From the NCBI RefSeq assembly GCF_040807025.1, contig NC_090982.1:89777463-89841462 (forward strand): a DNA stretch of 64,000 nt, in the 5' to 3' direction. Below are positions 45,040-57,700 of the stretch, one piece after another (the first letter of the stretch is position 1; each line of letters opens with the position of its first letter). This DNA comes from Struthio camelus (taxonomy: Eukaryota > Chordata > Aves > Struthioniformes > Struthionidae). A program made the translations under genes and the position numbers. The notes beneath the pieces were generated by a model, which did no database searches, had not been told where the DNA came from, and saw only the letters and a list, made by a program, of their open reading frames with translations.

Positions 45040-45875
45040 GTTCCATTCGCTGTCCCTCTGTCCAGCGCTCCATCTTTTTCTTTCTTTCCCCGTAGCTCTG
45101 TCCGATACCCCGTCCCTTTGTTTAGCTACTCAGTGCCCTGCCCAGTTCCCCATCCCTCTGGTACTCTTTGCATCCCTCTGTCAATATCTTCCTCCCTCCG
45201 ACTGGCTCCCTATCGCTCTATCCAGCTCTCCATCATCCTTTTCCCCTCTCTGTCCCACTACCTGCCCGCTGTTCCTCTGTCCAGCTCCCCATCCCTCTGC
45301 TGCTCTTGTCTGTCTCTTTGTACCTTTCCAGCCTTCTCTCCCCCTCTCCAGCCTTCTCTTTCTATTTCTGTCCCTCTGTTCAGCTCCCCATCCATCTATT
45401 TGTCTCCCTATCCCTCTTTTCCCCTGCTCTATCTCATCTCTCTGTCTGACTTCCCCTCCCTCTTTTTTTTCTCTCCACCTTTCTGGTTGGCTCTTCGTCC
45501 TTCTCACTCTCTTCCCATTGCTCTGACTGGCTCCCTTTCCCTCTCTTCCAGTCCCCGTTCCTCTGTCTGGTTCTCCACCCTTCTCTTTTGCTTCCCGTCC
45601 CTCTGTCTGCTTCCCCTTCCCTCCTTTCCTCTCTTTATTCTTCTGTCCACTTCTACATCCCTCTTTTTCTCTCTTCTGCTCCCTGGTCCTCTCTTCAGCC
45701 CTCCACCTGTCTGGCCCTCTGTCCTCTTTTTCTCTTCCTTTGTCCAGGGCCCTGACCCTGGGGCTAGGTCTCTATCCTTCTCTTTCTTTTTCCATCTGTC
45801 AGCCAAGCTCTCTATCCCTCTTTCCTTCTGTTCTGCTCCCTGTCCCTCTGTCCAGCTGAAGGTTCATCATTCCTT
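45040..45875 (+). repeat. Pyrimidine-rich minisatellite, copy 2
   Basis: Duplicate of 15,045-15,880 in the second unit, with the same length and no difference seen. Conservation of so unstable a sequence between units again suggests very recent duplication or conversion. Confidence 0.8.
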
Positions 45876-48095
45876 TGTGTTTTGTCTGGTGTGGAAGGTG
45901 TCAAGAGGCAATTGGTGCTCGGCAGAGACGATCAGTAGCAACCAGAGGGTCCCATCAATCTGCCTGGTTCAGGTCATGTCAGATACCCCTGCAGTGACTC
46001 TGTGCAGAGGCATGGGGCTGCGGATGTGCAGTGGGGGAGCACTAATGGGCCAAAGATGCTGTGGGGGGATGTGGTAGACATTAGCATGTGGTAGAGATTA
46101 GCAGAGGCTCTGAGTATTCGGGTGTTAGGACAGGTGCAGGTAGGGCAGGGTGTGCTAGGGCAGTCTGGAGCTGCTGTTGTCCGTCTTACACGTCAGCGCA
46201 GTCTGCAGTTACTGTGTCTTGTCTGCCTGTGCGCAGACAGGGCTGCTGCGCGGTGCAGTTGGAGTCGTGATTGTGTCGCTGGCATTGAGCCCTGTTTTCT
46301 GACTTTATGCAAACTGTTGTCTTCCCTACATCAGCCTTACTCTGCTCCTCTTCCAGGAGCCTGTGCTCAGCTCTGCTTTCCAACACGCTGTCACGTCACA
46401 GGGATTTCCAGCACGGTCTGTCTAACTTGGGCCACATGCTAGGCAGCCTGAACGAGTGAAGCAAAATCCTTCTTCTGTCATTGTCCAGGCCAGAGTCAGT
46501 TTCCCATCAGCTCAGTCTCCAGAGTTTGGAGTTTTTGGAGGCCTTAGTTTTTATCCTGCCTTGGCTGGACAGTGCTTTCTGAGAGTGTCCGTCAGCGGCA
46601 CAGTTTCCCTGAGGAGGACCATCTACCGAAGGCTGGAGGTGGCCGAGTGCCTGAGCGAGCCTGACTGTATGTGAGGGCTGCCGTGACATCCTTGCGATAA
46701 AACGGAGCCTGAGAGAGTGACTGGAGCAGTGTAGAGGGTCAGTCATAATTGTGGGAACAGTTACGGGCCTTGGACAAGGGAGTAGTTCTAGGAGGGCTGC
46801 GCAGTTGCCTGGCCTCTCAGTAACTGTTCTGGCTTCTTTGCAGGTGCTGAAGCATAGTCTGGCAGTCGAAGGAGCGGTGTCACAGCTGGGAGCTCTGCGG
46901 AGATCTGTGGTTGGCCATGAAGGTCGAGCTCTGACTTGCAGCGTGGACGCAGCTAAGTCTTGGGGCTGCACTGTGTGTGTGCAGGGCTGGGAGGTGGAAG
47001 GTGGTTGTCCCCTAGGTGGTTGCTGGAGTCACTGGCTGTGGATGTTTGCCCATGGAGCTGAGGGGACCAAAAATATTAATTGTCTGTAATGGAGTTGAAT
47101 AAGCGCTTGCAATGTTTCAGGTAGGTTCAGTGGAAGTGCAGCTTACTGCAGTCCTGTGGAGCGATTCTTGCATGTGCTCACATTTGAATGGTGGCTAAGA
47201 CCAAGCTTATAAACAGCAACTGTAACGTGATTCTGATGCATATCTTCCTGTTCTGCTGTACTTCTAAATGAAGGGGAAACTTCTTAAGCTGTGGGCAAAA
47301 CTTGCAAGCTCATGTGTACTTTGGTGTGTCTTGCTTAAAGCTGAGGGTTTGGAGTTTTTCACTTGAGGTTTATTGTTTAGTTTGTTGTTGAGGGTCTGTC
47401 ACTCAGGGGCTATGGTTTATTACTTTATTTTGTGGGGCTGTCTTTATCAGTCAGGGTTTACAGTTTGCTGACTTAGCGATCAGGGCGCAGGATTTAAAAT
47501 CCAACCTCATCCGTAAATTTTAAAGCAACCACTTGGGTTCCAAGATTTGCAATTTGTCACATAGGGTTCAGGGCTTACGCCTTACTGATAAATGACAAGG
47601 GCTGAATCCTTAGATAATAAACTGTAAGCCCCGAAGCCTAAGCAGCAGGGTGCAAACCCTTCTCTGGGGTTCCTAACCTTCCCCTGTTCCCAGCGTTCAG
47701 CTTTGTGCACTGACCTGAGGTCTGGATTTGATAAGGCGCAGGCCCATCGCACTGAGAGTGGTGATGTGACAGGTGAGGTGAGAGCTGTGAAAGTGTCTTG
47801 CAGGGCTCTAGTCTGGGGTAGGGCAGTAGTGCAGACAGGCAGGATCAGAGATCAAAGATCTTCTCACCTGTCAGAGCTGAATCCTATCCCTGAAGGAAAA
47901 AGTAGAGGGGATAGGCTGTCAGCTACTCAGACGCCTGCCGCGTCAAGGGCAGCAGCAGGAGCTGACCCTTCCCCAAAGGACCGACGAACGCTGGTGCGGA
48001 GATGACTCTTCAGGTGTCACAGGGTAAGGGGAAGCATGCTGGCACTGAGCTCCATGGCAAACTCCCTCCCAGGTGTTGCTTCTGCGCAGTAAAAC

Positions 48096-48101
48096 AATAA
48101 A
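48096..48101 (+). terminator. Poly(A) signal AATAAA, copy 2
   Basis: Same signal and GT-rich downstream element in unit copy 2, offset 29,995 bp. Confidence 0.45.
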
Positions 48102-48999
48102 CAGTTGCTTTACTCTTTGCACTCGTGTCTGTGGTTCCTGCCGTCGCTTTGCCTGAAGATGATGCCCAGGGGAGGAGGTTACACATTGTGTCTGGGATTG
48201 GGAGCTGGTCCCCACATCCTTTGTTCTTGGGGGTCCCTGCGGTTCCCAGGGACCCCAGTGCTGTTCACAGGGCTCGGGGTAACTTCCCTTGCATTGCCTC
48301 GACCCTTGGGGCTCTTGGTGGAGTTTCCCATTATCCTGGGGGCAGCCAGGGCTCCGCAGGGCAGTGTGAGGGCCCCAGACTGCTCCCAGATTTGCTTTCA
48401 GCACTCTGCAACGTCTCTCATGTGTCGGTGGCGGGGGCCTGTGCGCCTGGGGCTGGGAGACACTTTCCCTGGGGACAGGGGGAGCCTGCAGGCACCGTCC
48501 CGTCAGCCGCGCTGAGCCCTGTGACATGTCCTGCTGCCCCTTCGGTGTGCACTGAGACCCTGCACTCGTACTTTGCTTTGCCCCACAGCCCTGCGTTTGC
48601 CCTCCGACGCCCTCAGGACCCCTCCGTTCACGTTCTGAGGTGCCCCCGATCCCTCTGTGTGCCCCGGGGCCCAGTGCTGGTTTTGCAGCACGCCACAAAG
48701 TTCTCTGCTGAGCTTTCTCCCCTGCCCAGGAGCTGTCCGGGTGCCTTCTGGCGCCTCCGGGCCCCGCAGAGTCCCTCCGTCTGCGCTGTCGTCGCCCGGT
48801 AACTTCCTTTTTTCCACTGTTCCTTTACGGCGGGGCTGGGAGTGGTGTCGGGAGGGCGGAGGGGTCCCAGGGGAGCCCTGCGGAGGGTCGCGGCGGTGCC
48901 GGGGATCGCGGGGCCGGGGGGCTCCGGGCTCCACGGCGGCTGCCGGGGACGGGACGGGATCGCCGCTGGGTCCAACCTCACGGAGCGCTGCTGCCCGCG

Positions 49000-49430
49000 G
49001 CATCCTGGGAGATGTAGTCTTCCGGCGCCGGGCGGCCATGCTGGTTTGGGAGTGCGGCATGCCGGGAGCAGTAGTCTTCCGGCACCGGGCTGCCGGGCGG
49101 CCAGGCTGTCTGCGGGGCGCGGCATGCCGGGAGCAGTAGTCTTCCGGCGCCGGGCTTCCGGGCGGCCATTTTAGTCTGCAGAGCATTCTGGGAGATGTAT
49201 TCTTCCGGTACCGAGCTTCCGGGCGGCCATGTTGTTTTGGGGGCGCGGCATGCCGGGAGCAGTAGTCTTCCGGCGCCGGGCTGCCGGGCGGCCATTTTCA
49301 TCTGCGGAGCATTCTGGGAGATGTAGTGTCCCAGCACCGAGCTTCCGGGCGGCCATTTTAATCTGTTAGGCATGCCGGGAGGCGTTGGCTTCCCTTGCTG
49401 GGTTTCTGGGAGATCATGTTGTGCCTGTCG
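49000..49430 (-). promoter_or_regulatory. Tandem ZNF143/ETS/YY1 promoter-motif array, copy 2
   Basis: Identical array in the second unit, with units beginning at about 49,000, 49,057, 49,122, 49,183, 49,248, 49,309 and 49,370. Unlike the NRF1 minisatellite it has not changed in copy number between the two units. Confidence 0.75.
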
Positions 49431-50180
49431 AGGTGGCAGGAGGTGCAGCTGTCAACAGGGTTCCCACCCGCTGGCCACGTCGTGCTCTGTGGCAGCCAGG
49501 AGCTGCCGTTCCAGGTGCCTGTGCCTCCTCAGCACTGCAGCAGTGGGCCAGTGTGTCTGTTCCTTACTTGTCATGTCATGGGGGAAGGACTATATGCTGC
49601 CGTGAAGAACTACGGGCTGCTGCCCTCAGACCTCTGTCAGTTATCGCGTGTCAGGAGCGGCCAGGAGAATCCAAATGCCAGCGGAAAGGTTCTCTGCCCG
49701 GTCCCGAAGAGGAGCCTTCGGCCGTAGGAAGGTTGGCAGCGTCCTTACCGTGACCCGTGAGCCACGCTTCGTGGACCAGCAAAGGAGAGGGGGGAGTAGC
49801 GCCTGGTAGCCCAGTCGCTATGGCATCGCTGGCGCTAGCAGGCCCGCGAGGTCTGTGTGAAGCCTCACCTGCCTGTCTGGAGCTTTATTTTGGTCTGTTT
49901 ACCCGGAGTAACCGGCGAGGCCTAAAATGAGAATTTAGGATGGCTAGATGGGTTACCTGTGACCCGACCTGTCCTCGCCTTGCTTTGCTGCCTAGCAGCA
50001 AGCAATAACGGGAACTTGGGACCCCAGAATAAAAACTGTTGCAGTGCTTAAGGGAGGACCTGCGTTTGCCCAGGTTAGGGAACCGTAATGAAAGCTTGGG
50101 GGGGGGGGGAGCGGGAGGGGGGAGAGGAAGCTCCAAAACAGGAACCTCCCGGTGACCTTGGTGGTTTGATTCATTTGCAG

Positions 50181-50264
50181 AATAGTGTTCCGAGGGCCAG
50201 CAACCTGAGGAGGAGCCGCTCGACCCGTTTTGTTGATTTCGGTGATGCTGTTTTAAGGAAGCAC
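50181..50264 (+). CDS. Candidate internal exon of 84 bp, phase 0-0, copy 2
   Basis: Same 28-codon segment and splice signals in the second unit, identical to 20,184-20,267. It is now at an offset of 29,997 bp because of the AG insertion upstream in the poly-G region, which is outside the segment. Confidence 0.4.
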
Positions 50265-53200
50265 GTAAGTACAGAAGAGCTCTGGGAGGGTTTTCAAACA
50301 AGACGGGGAAGAGCGTGGGAAAGCTAGGTGCCGTGAGTACGGAAGTTGTTAAGGGCTGAGAGAATTTGGGGGGTTAAGCGTGCGCACGTGACGGTCTGAA
50401 AGGGGCTGATGCACAAGCAGTAGTAAAAGGGCGTGACGGAGTGCAAGGTTCCTCCCCGGTGTGGGCCCGTGCGTGCGCCCTCGCTCTCGCGGACGCAGGC
50501 GCTCTGGAGGCGCAGGGATTCGGGCAAGCAGGCCCACAGGCGGACTTGGGGAAAACGGTGTGCAGAGCGCTCGGCGGGTGAGCGGGGCTGGAGCGGGTCG
50601 AGGGCTGTCCCGGGCGGGCTGCCTGGGTCCATCCGGTTCTGCTCCCTGTCCCTCTGTCCAGCTCTCCATCTTTCTCTTTCTTTCCCCATAGCTCTGTCCG
50701 GTGCCCCATCCCTTTGTTTAACTACTCGTTGCTCTGCCCAGCTCCCCATCCCTCTTGTACTCTTCCCGTCCCTCTGTCAATACCTGCTTCCCTCTGTCTG
50801 CTTCTCCATCCCTCTGACTGGCTCCCTATCGCTCTGTCCAGCTCTTCGTCGTCCTCTTTCTCTCCCGATCCCACTACCTGCCTGCTGTCCCTCTGCCTGG
50901 CTCCCCATCCCTCCACCACCCCCCCCAACTGCTCTGTCTATCTGCCTCTTCGTACCTCTCTTTGCCCCTTCAGCCCTCCATCCACCTCTCCAGTCTTCTC
51001 TGTTTCCATCCCTCTGTTCAGCTCCTCATCCATCTATTTGCCGCCTCCTTATCCCTCTTTTCCCCTGTACCATCCCATCTCTCTGTCCGACTTCCCCTCT
51101 CTCTTTTGGGGGGTTTAGTACCTGTTTTAGCAGACAATCGCGTGTCCCTTTAGGCCCCAGGAAGCAGAAAGTTCTGACCTGACAGCAAAGTATTTGGTCT
51201 TTTTAACGCTCTTGCGGCTGAAGGTGACTCCTAATGAAAAGCAATGAGAATTCTGAGGATTCACTGGAAACGTAAAAGACAGTATCTGCCCTTTTTAAAA
51301 GGCTGTGTGCTTCCGCTAATAATACCTGTAGTAATCAAGCCACTAGATTTTTCTGACAATAAGAGCCTTTAAGCTGCGATCGCTACTCGAAAAGTCCAGA
51401 TATTTTAGAAACTGAACGAGCCTTCTGAGCTTGCTGACTGCAGTACCTCGAAAGATGATCAGAGTGCTGATGTTTTCATGCTTTAGTGTGGTAGAGATGC
51501 TCTGTGCAAACATCCCTTGTGTTTAATCTTCAAAACTGCGCAGACTGTCACGGAGCTCTCTTTTGACTATCTACTTTGCGTAACAAACAGAAAGGCAGGA
51601 GGTTGACAGTGCTAAATGAGTAAGGTCATTGCTTGTTTAGGGGTTGCAAATTTTATGGAATTTTGTCCTTTTAAATCTCATCTAGAATATGCTTGCAAAA
51701 AATCCCTGGGAAGAAAACAAGGAGTATAAGCAGCTTTTGAATATTATTAGCAATACTTACACGTTCTGGATGGGTTCTTAGGGTCCCCCATGGTCTTCTG
51801 CCCTCCCCATTACCCCCAAATTTACCCATTTTGCAGTGTTTTGGCACTTATTTTGCTCTTTCTTGTCCCGAAGCAGGTCAGGGTTTGGTGTGGACAGAGG
51901 GGGGAAGGAGCCAGCTGTGGGTAAATGGGCCCTGGATGGCATCGCGGGGACATGGCGAATCCTGGCACAGCCCATCTTCAGCACGGGGAGAGGCCGGAGT
52001 GCTGCCGTGATGAGTGCTGAGAAAGGTACCTCTCTTTGGATTATGTGCACCCCAGAGCCCACCTTCTGGCCTTTCATTCTCCCCCGATCCCTCCTGTCAA
52101 GTATTTGTGCTCTGCGGATGCCTGAGTTTGGCTTTTTGTGACTTGTAGGTTCCTCCGCTGAGGTTCTTTTTGCCCCTGAGGTCCTCCCTTTCACCATCTT
52201 GTCCCCACAGAACCCTGAATTGTTTCTTCTCCCTCGCCCAGCCCACAACATCCCTTCCTTTTCCTTTTCTTTTTTGCTGCCCCTCGATCCTTCCTTTTGC
52301 AATTTTGCACCACCAGTTCACTCTGTTAAGCTCTTCTCTCTTTTGGGCTTTTTGCACCCCCCACCCCCCACCCCCTTTGTAAAGCTTTTTTTGTGCCGCT
52401 TACAAGCTTCTGGCTTTTTTTCCCCTGAGAAGCCTTCCTTCTGGCTTTGTGTGTCAGCACCCTCCCCTTTTTGAATAAAGCAGAGATTAAAGGCAAACTC
52501 GGTATCTCTTTATGCAGCTGCAACCCTTTGGAGGGGAAGCAAATACGTTATTGTGGTTTGTAGTATTTCTGGGCTAACTCTGGGGAAATCCTCATCACAG
52601 TTTGGATTTTTTGTTGTTGTTTCTATAAGTTCGTTGCTTTGAAAGTTTGAAACTAGTATTCGTTTGGCTTACTGCCTTACTGTCATAACTGAGCGTAAAG
52701 CAGAGATTGTGTTGCCATTGCATATGACCTCCCTCATATGGTGCTTGCGTTCATATACGTGTGTTCTCCCCAGGAGTACTCTTGCCTTTTCCTTTCCTTT
52801 AGTAAACAAACGCCTTTCTGAGCCAATACCGAGCAACACGGTGGATGTGCTTCTAGCGCTAACGTCGCGTCGCAGGAGGCAGCTGAGAGCAGTCGATAAG
52901 CCGGTGCTCTAGACATGCAAAGGCAGGAAGAAGCGGACTAGCTATTGAGCTTCCCTCGAGAGCAGAGGAAGAGGAGAAGAAACCCAGGGGGCGGTCATAC
53001 GCCCGCTGACGATTCCGGAGGCTTTGCCTTGCAATGCGTTTCTCCTGGTAGGCGGCAGCACTCATTGCCCGTGGCGGGTAAGGGCCGGAACCACCTTGCG
53101 CTGAGGGCTCAGCAGAACCAGAGAGGCGAGGGTGTCCCTGGGGTGGCTGCGGGTGCCTGGATTTCTCCGGCCCACCTCAAGGCATGCGTTGCGGGGAGAA

Positions 53201-53476
53201 AAGGGTGCGGGCTTTCAGGGGCCTGGCAGTGCTCTGCTCCGTGCGGGCACAGGGCAGGGTCTGCCCTGAACACATGTTTGCCTCTCCCTGTCTTTGTTTT
53301 AATTCCTGCCTTTAGGGCTGAGGTTCCTCCCCAGAGCAGACTTGTACGTGTGCCCTCGCTCGTGTAGATGCAGATGGCCTGGAGGTGTGGGGAGGCAGGC
53401 TGTCCCGCGAGAAGGACTTTTGCGCGGCGTCCCGGGGAGGATAGCTGTGATGTACCTCGTGCACCCAAGGGTGTTG

Positions 53477-54057
53477 GTAAGCGACAAGATAACAAGTGGC
53501 TGTTTCCTGGTCACTCCCCTCACTAGAGAAAAATCGATTTACAGATTGGCTTTCACATGGAGAGAGAAACAGTACACCTTTCCTCAGGTCTGGTTGGGGT
53601 TTCACAGTGTGCCTGCACTAACACGTGGTCGTTGTCAGAGACGGTTTAGACGGGTTGCCTGCAGAGAGGTAGGAAAGGCATTACCTTTCGTGGACAGTGC
53701 TGTGGTGGGCAGAGCTACGGACGAAGAGGTGTGAGAGCGAGGTGCCTGAGCCTTAAAACTGACTGGAAGGGACAGGATTCAAGGCCGGTTGGTGCACAGC
53801 ACACAGCGCAACGCCAGGCTCATTATAAAGGTACTGTAATTGGGGAAACGGCCCGCTGACAGAAGAAGAAAGGTTAAAGCTCTGTGTGAAATAAAGGGTC
53901 CTTCCCATCAGTGCTGAGGAAGAGGGTCGCGTTTCTTAGAGCAGCATATCCGTCGTTTTTCTGGTAGCAGCAGAGCACCGCAGTGGGAGGTTCTGGAAGA
54001 GTCAGGAGCAGAACTGGCAGGAGGCTCTTTTCCCTGTCCGGATGGAAAAACGGCTGT
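53477..54057 (+). mobile_element. Second fossil ERV / LTR-retroelement pol fragment, copy 2
   Basis: Same fossil as at 23,480-24,060 in the second unit, offset 29,997 bp, with no difference seen. It was duplicated with the unit. Partial and broken. Confidence 0.65.
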
Positions 54058-54380
54058 AAGCACGCTTGCCAGAAACCGAGGAGGCCGAGGACGAGGCCCG
54101 GCTGGGGCCCTTGCCTTGGGCCCTGACTGCGGGCACCCGGCGCGCCCTGCCACCCGAGGCCTGCTCGCCCCAGGCGCGACTGCCACCGCCACCACCCCTC
54201 GGCGCTGCTGCGCCCCGGTGCTGCACCGCCGCCGAGACACGGGGTGCTCGTGAGGTCCCCGCCACCGTCTCCTCCTGCAGGACACAGGTGCCCGGGGGGA
54301 GGGTACGAAAGGGTCGGGGCGGCCCGACCGGAGGGTGCGGGGAGCGGCGGCGGCCGCTGCCGGCCTAGGCCAGCGGGGTC

Positions 54381-54757
54381 GCGCATGCGCACTGGATCAG
54401 ACCGGCTCGCGGCTGCGGCAAGCGGAGTGGCGCATGCGCATTGGGGGGGCGACCCGCTTACTCCCTGCTGCCCTCAAGTGACTACGAACCGGTACTGCAG
54501 GCAGGGGATTAACGCATGCGCACTGCTCCAGATGTGCTCCATGCTGCCCTCGGGTGATGCCACCCCAATAGTGCAGCCAGCCGACGAACGCATGCGTCCT
54601 GGACGCATCGGTTCCTTGGTGCCCCTCGAGCGATGAAAGCCTGCCAGCCAACCAGCCGCCTCGCGCATGCGCGCCGCCCCGACACTGCTCCCTGCGGCCC
54701 TCAGCTACGAACAGCGTAGTACTGCAGGCAGCCGCAGCGCGCAGGCGCACTTGCTCG
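54381..54757 (+). repeat. Diverged left-edge minisatellite monomers, copy 2
   Basis: Same six old monomers as at 24,384-24,760, at an offset of 29,997 bp, identical as far as I can see. Both array edges are therefore fixed landmarks of the unit. Confidence 0.85.
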
Positions 54758-57700
54758 GCGTGGCTCGCTGGTGCCCTCGGCTGGCCAGAAATCGGTACTG
54801 CAGCCCGAAAAATCAGTACTGCAGCCGAAGCGGGGCGCAGGCGCAGTGGTTTCGGCGTGGCTCGTTGGTGCCCTCGGCTGGCCAGAAATCGGTACTGCAG
54901 GCGAAGCGGGGCGCATGCGCAGTGGTTTCGGCGTGGCTCGTTGGTGCCCTCGGCTGGCCAGAAATCGGTACTGCAGGCGAAGCGGGGCGCAGGCGCAGTG
55001 GTTTCGGCGTGGCTCGTTGGTGCCCTCGGCTGGCCAGAAATCGGTACTGCAAGCGAAGCGGGGCGCATGCGCACTGGGTTTCGGCGTGGCTCGTGGGTGC
55101 CCTCGGCTGGCGAGAAATCGGTACTGCAGGCGAAGCGGGGCGCATGCGCACTGGGTTTCGGCGTGGCTCGTTGGTGCCCTCGGCTGGCCAGAAATCGGTA
55201 CTGCAGGTGAAGCGGGGCGCAGGCGCAGTGGTTTCGGCGTGGCTCGTGGGTGCCCTCGGCTGGCCAGAAATCGGTACTGCAGGCGAAGCGGGGCGCAGGC
55301 GCAGTGGTTTCGGCGTGGCTCGTTGGTGCCCTCGGCTGGCCAGAAATCGGTACTGCAGGCGAAGCGGGGCGCATGCGCAGTGGTTTCGGCGTGGCTCGTT
55401 GGTGCCCTCGGCTGGCGAAAAATCGGTACTGCAGGCGAAGCGGGGCGCATGCGCAGTGGTTTCGGCGTGGCTCGTTGGTGCCCTCGGCTGGCCAGAAATC
55501 GGTACTGCAGGCGAAGCGGGGCGCATGCGCAGTGGTTTCGGCGTGGCTCGTGGGTGCCCTCGGCTGGCCAGAAATCGGTACTGCAGGCGAAGCGGGGCGC
55601 ATGCGCACTGGGTTTCGGCGTGGCTCGTTGGTGCCCTCGGCTGGCCAGAAATCGGTACTGCAGGTGAAGCGGGGCGCATGCGCAGTGGTTTCGGCGTGGC
55701 TCGTGGGTGCCCTCGGCTGGCCAGAAATCGGTACTGCAGGCGAAGCGGGGCGCAGGCGCAGTGGTTTCGGCGTGGCTCGTTGGTGCCCTCGGCTGGCCAG
55801 AAATCGGTACTGCAGGCGAAGCGGGGCGCAGGCGCAGTGGTTTCGGCGTGGCTCGTGGGTGCCCTCGGCTGGCCAGAAATCGGTACTGCAGGCGAAGCGG
55901 GGCGCAGGCGCAGTGGTTTCGGCGTGGCTCGTTGGTGCCCTCGGCTGGCGAGAAATCGGTACTGCAGGCGAAGCGGGGTGCATGCGCAGTGGTTTCGGCG
56001 TGGCTCGTTGGTGCCCTCGGCTGGCCAGAAATCGGTACTGCAGGCGAAGCGGGGCGCAGGCGCAGTGGTTTCGGCGTGGCTCGTTGGTGCCCTCGGCTGG
56101 CCAGAAATCGGTACTGCAGGCGAAGCGGGGCGCAGGCGCAGTGGTTTCGGCGTGACCCGTGGGTGCCCTCGGCTGGCCAGAAATCGGTACTGCAGGCGAA
56201 GCGGGGCGCATGCGCACTGGGTTTCGGCGTGGCTCGTTGGTGCCCTCGGCTGGCCAGAAATCGGTACTGCAGGCGAAGCGGGGCGCAGGCGCAGTGGTTT
56301 CGGCGTGGCTCGTTGGTGCCCTCGGCTGGCCAGAAATCGGTACTGCAGGCGAAGCGGGGCGCATGCGCAGTGGTTTCGGCGTGGCTCGTTGGTGCCCTCG
56401 GCTGGCCAGAAATCGGTACTGCAGGCGAAGCGGGGCGCATGCGCAGTGGTTTCGGCGTGGCTCGTTGGTGCCCTCGGCTGGCCAGAAATCGGTACTGCAG
56501 GCGAAGCGGGGCGCATGCGCACTGGGTTTCGGCGTGGCTCGTTGGTGCCCTCGGCTGGCCAGAAATCGGTACTGCAGCCCGAAAAAACGGTCCTGCAGGC
56601 GAAGCGGGGCGCATGCGCACTGGGTTTCGGCGTGGCTCGTGGGTGCCCTCGGCTGGCCAGAAATCGGTACTGCAGGCGAAGCGGGGCGCATGCGCAGTGG
56701 TTTCGGCGTGGCTCGTTGGTGCCCTCGGCTGGCCAGAAATCGGTACTGCAGGCGAAGCGGGGCGCATGCGCAGTGGTTTCGGCGTGGCTCGTTGGTGCCC
56801 TCGGCTGGCCAGAAATCGGTACTGCAGGCGAAGCGGGGCGCAGGCGCAGTGGTTTCGGCGTGGCTCGTTGGTGCCCTCGGCTGGCCAGAAATCGGTACTG
56901 CAGGCGAAGCGGGGCGCAGGCGCAGTGGTTTCGGCGTGGCTCGTGGGTGCCCTCGGCTGGCCAGAAATCGGTACTGCAGGCGAAGCGGGGCGCAGGCGCA
57001 GTGGTTTCGGCGTGGCTCGTTGGTGCCCTCGGCTGGCGAGAAATCGGTACTGCAGGCGAAGCGGGGCGCATGCGCAGTGGTTTCGGCGTGGCTCGTTGGT
57101 GCCCTCGGCTGGCCAGAAATCGGTACTGCAGGCGAAGCGGGGCGCAGGCGCAGTGGTTTCGGCGTGGCTCGTTGGTGCCCTCGGCTGGCCAGAAATCGGT
57201 ACTGCAGGCGAAGCGGGGCGCAGGCGCAGTGGTTTCGGCGTGACCCGTGGGTGCCCTCGGCTGGCCAGAAATCGGTACTGCAGGCGAAGCGGGGCGCATG
57301 CGCACTGGGTTTCGGCGTGGCTCGTTGGTGCCCTCGGCTGGCCAGAAATCGGTACTGCAGGCGAAGCGGGGCGCAGGCGCAGTGGTTTCGGCGTGGCTCG
57401 TTGGTGCCCTCGGCTGGCCAGAAATCGGTACTGCAGGCGAAGCGGGGCGCAGGCGCAGTGGTTTCGGCGTGACTCGTGGGTGCCCTCGGCTGGCCAGAAA
57501 TCGGTACTGCAGGCGAAGCGGGGCGCAGGCGCAGTGGTTTCGGCGTGGCTCGTTGGTGCCCTCGGCTGGCCAGAAATCGGTACTGCAGGCGAAGCGGGGC
57601 GCAGGCGCAGTGGTTTCGGCGTGACCCGTGGGTGCCCTCGGCTGGCTAGAAATCGGTACTGCAGGCGAAGCGGGGCGCAGGCGCAGTGGTTTCGGCGTGG

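Larger units (their letters stand above)
40516..54757 (+). repeat. Low-copy part of the 30-kb macrosatellite unit, copy 2
   Basis: Second copy of the segment at 10,521-24,760, in the same orientation, so the arrangement is a direct tandem repeat. Apart from two substitutions and one AG insertion I see no difference in the parts compared, including every translated open stretch. The low divergence points to very recent duplication or continuing homogenisation. With a minisatellite array on both outer sides, more units probably lie beyond the window. Confidence 0.95.
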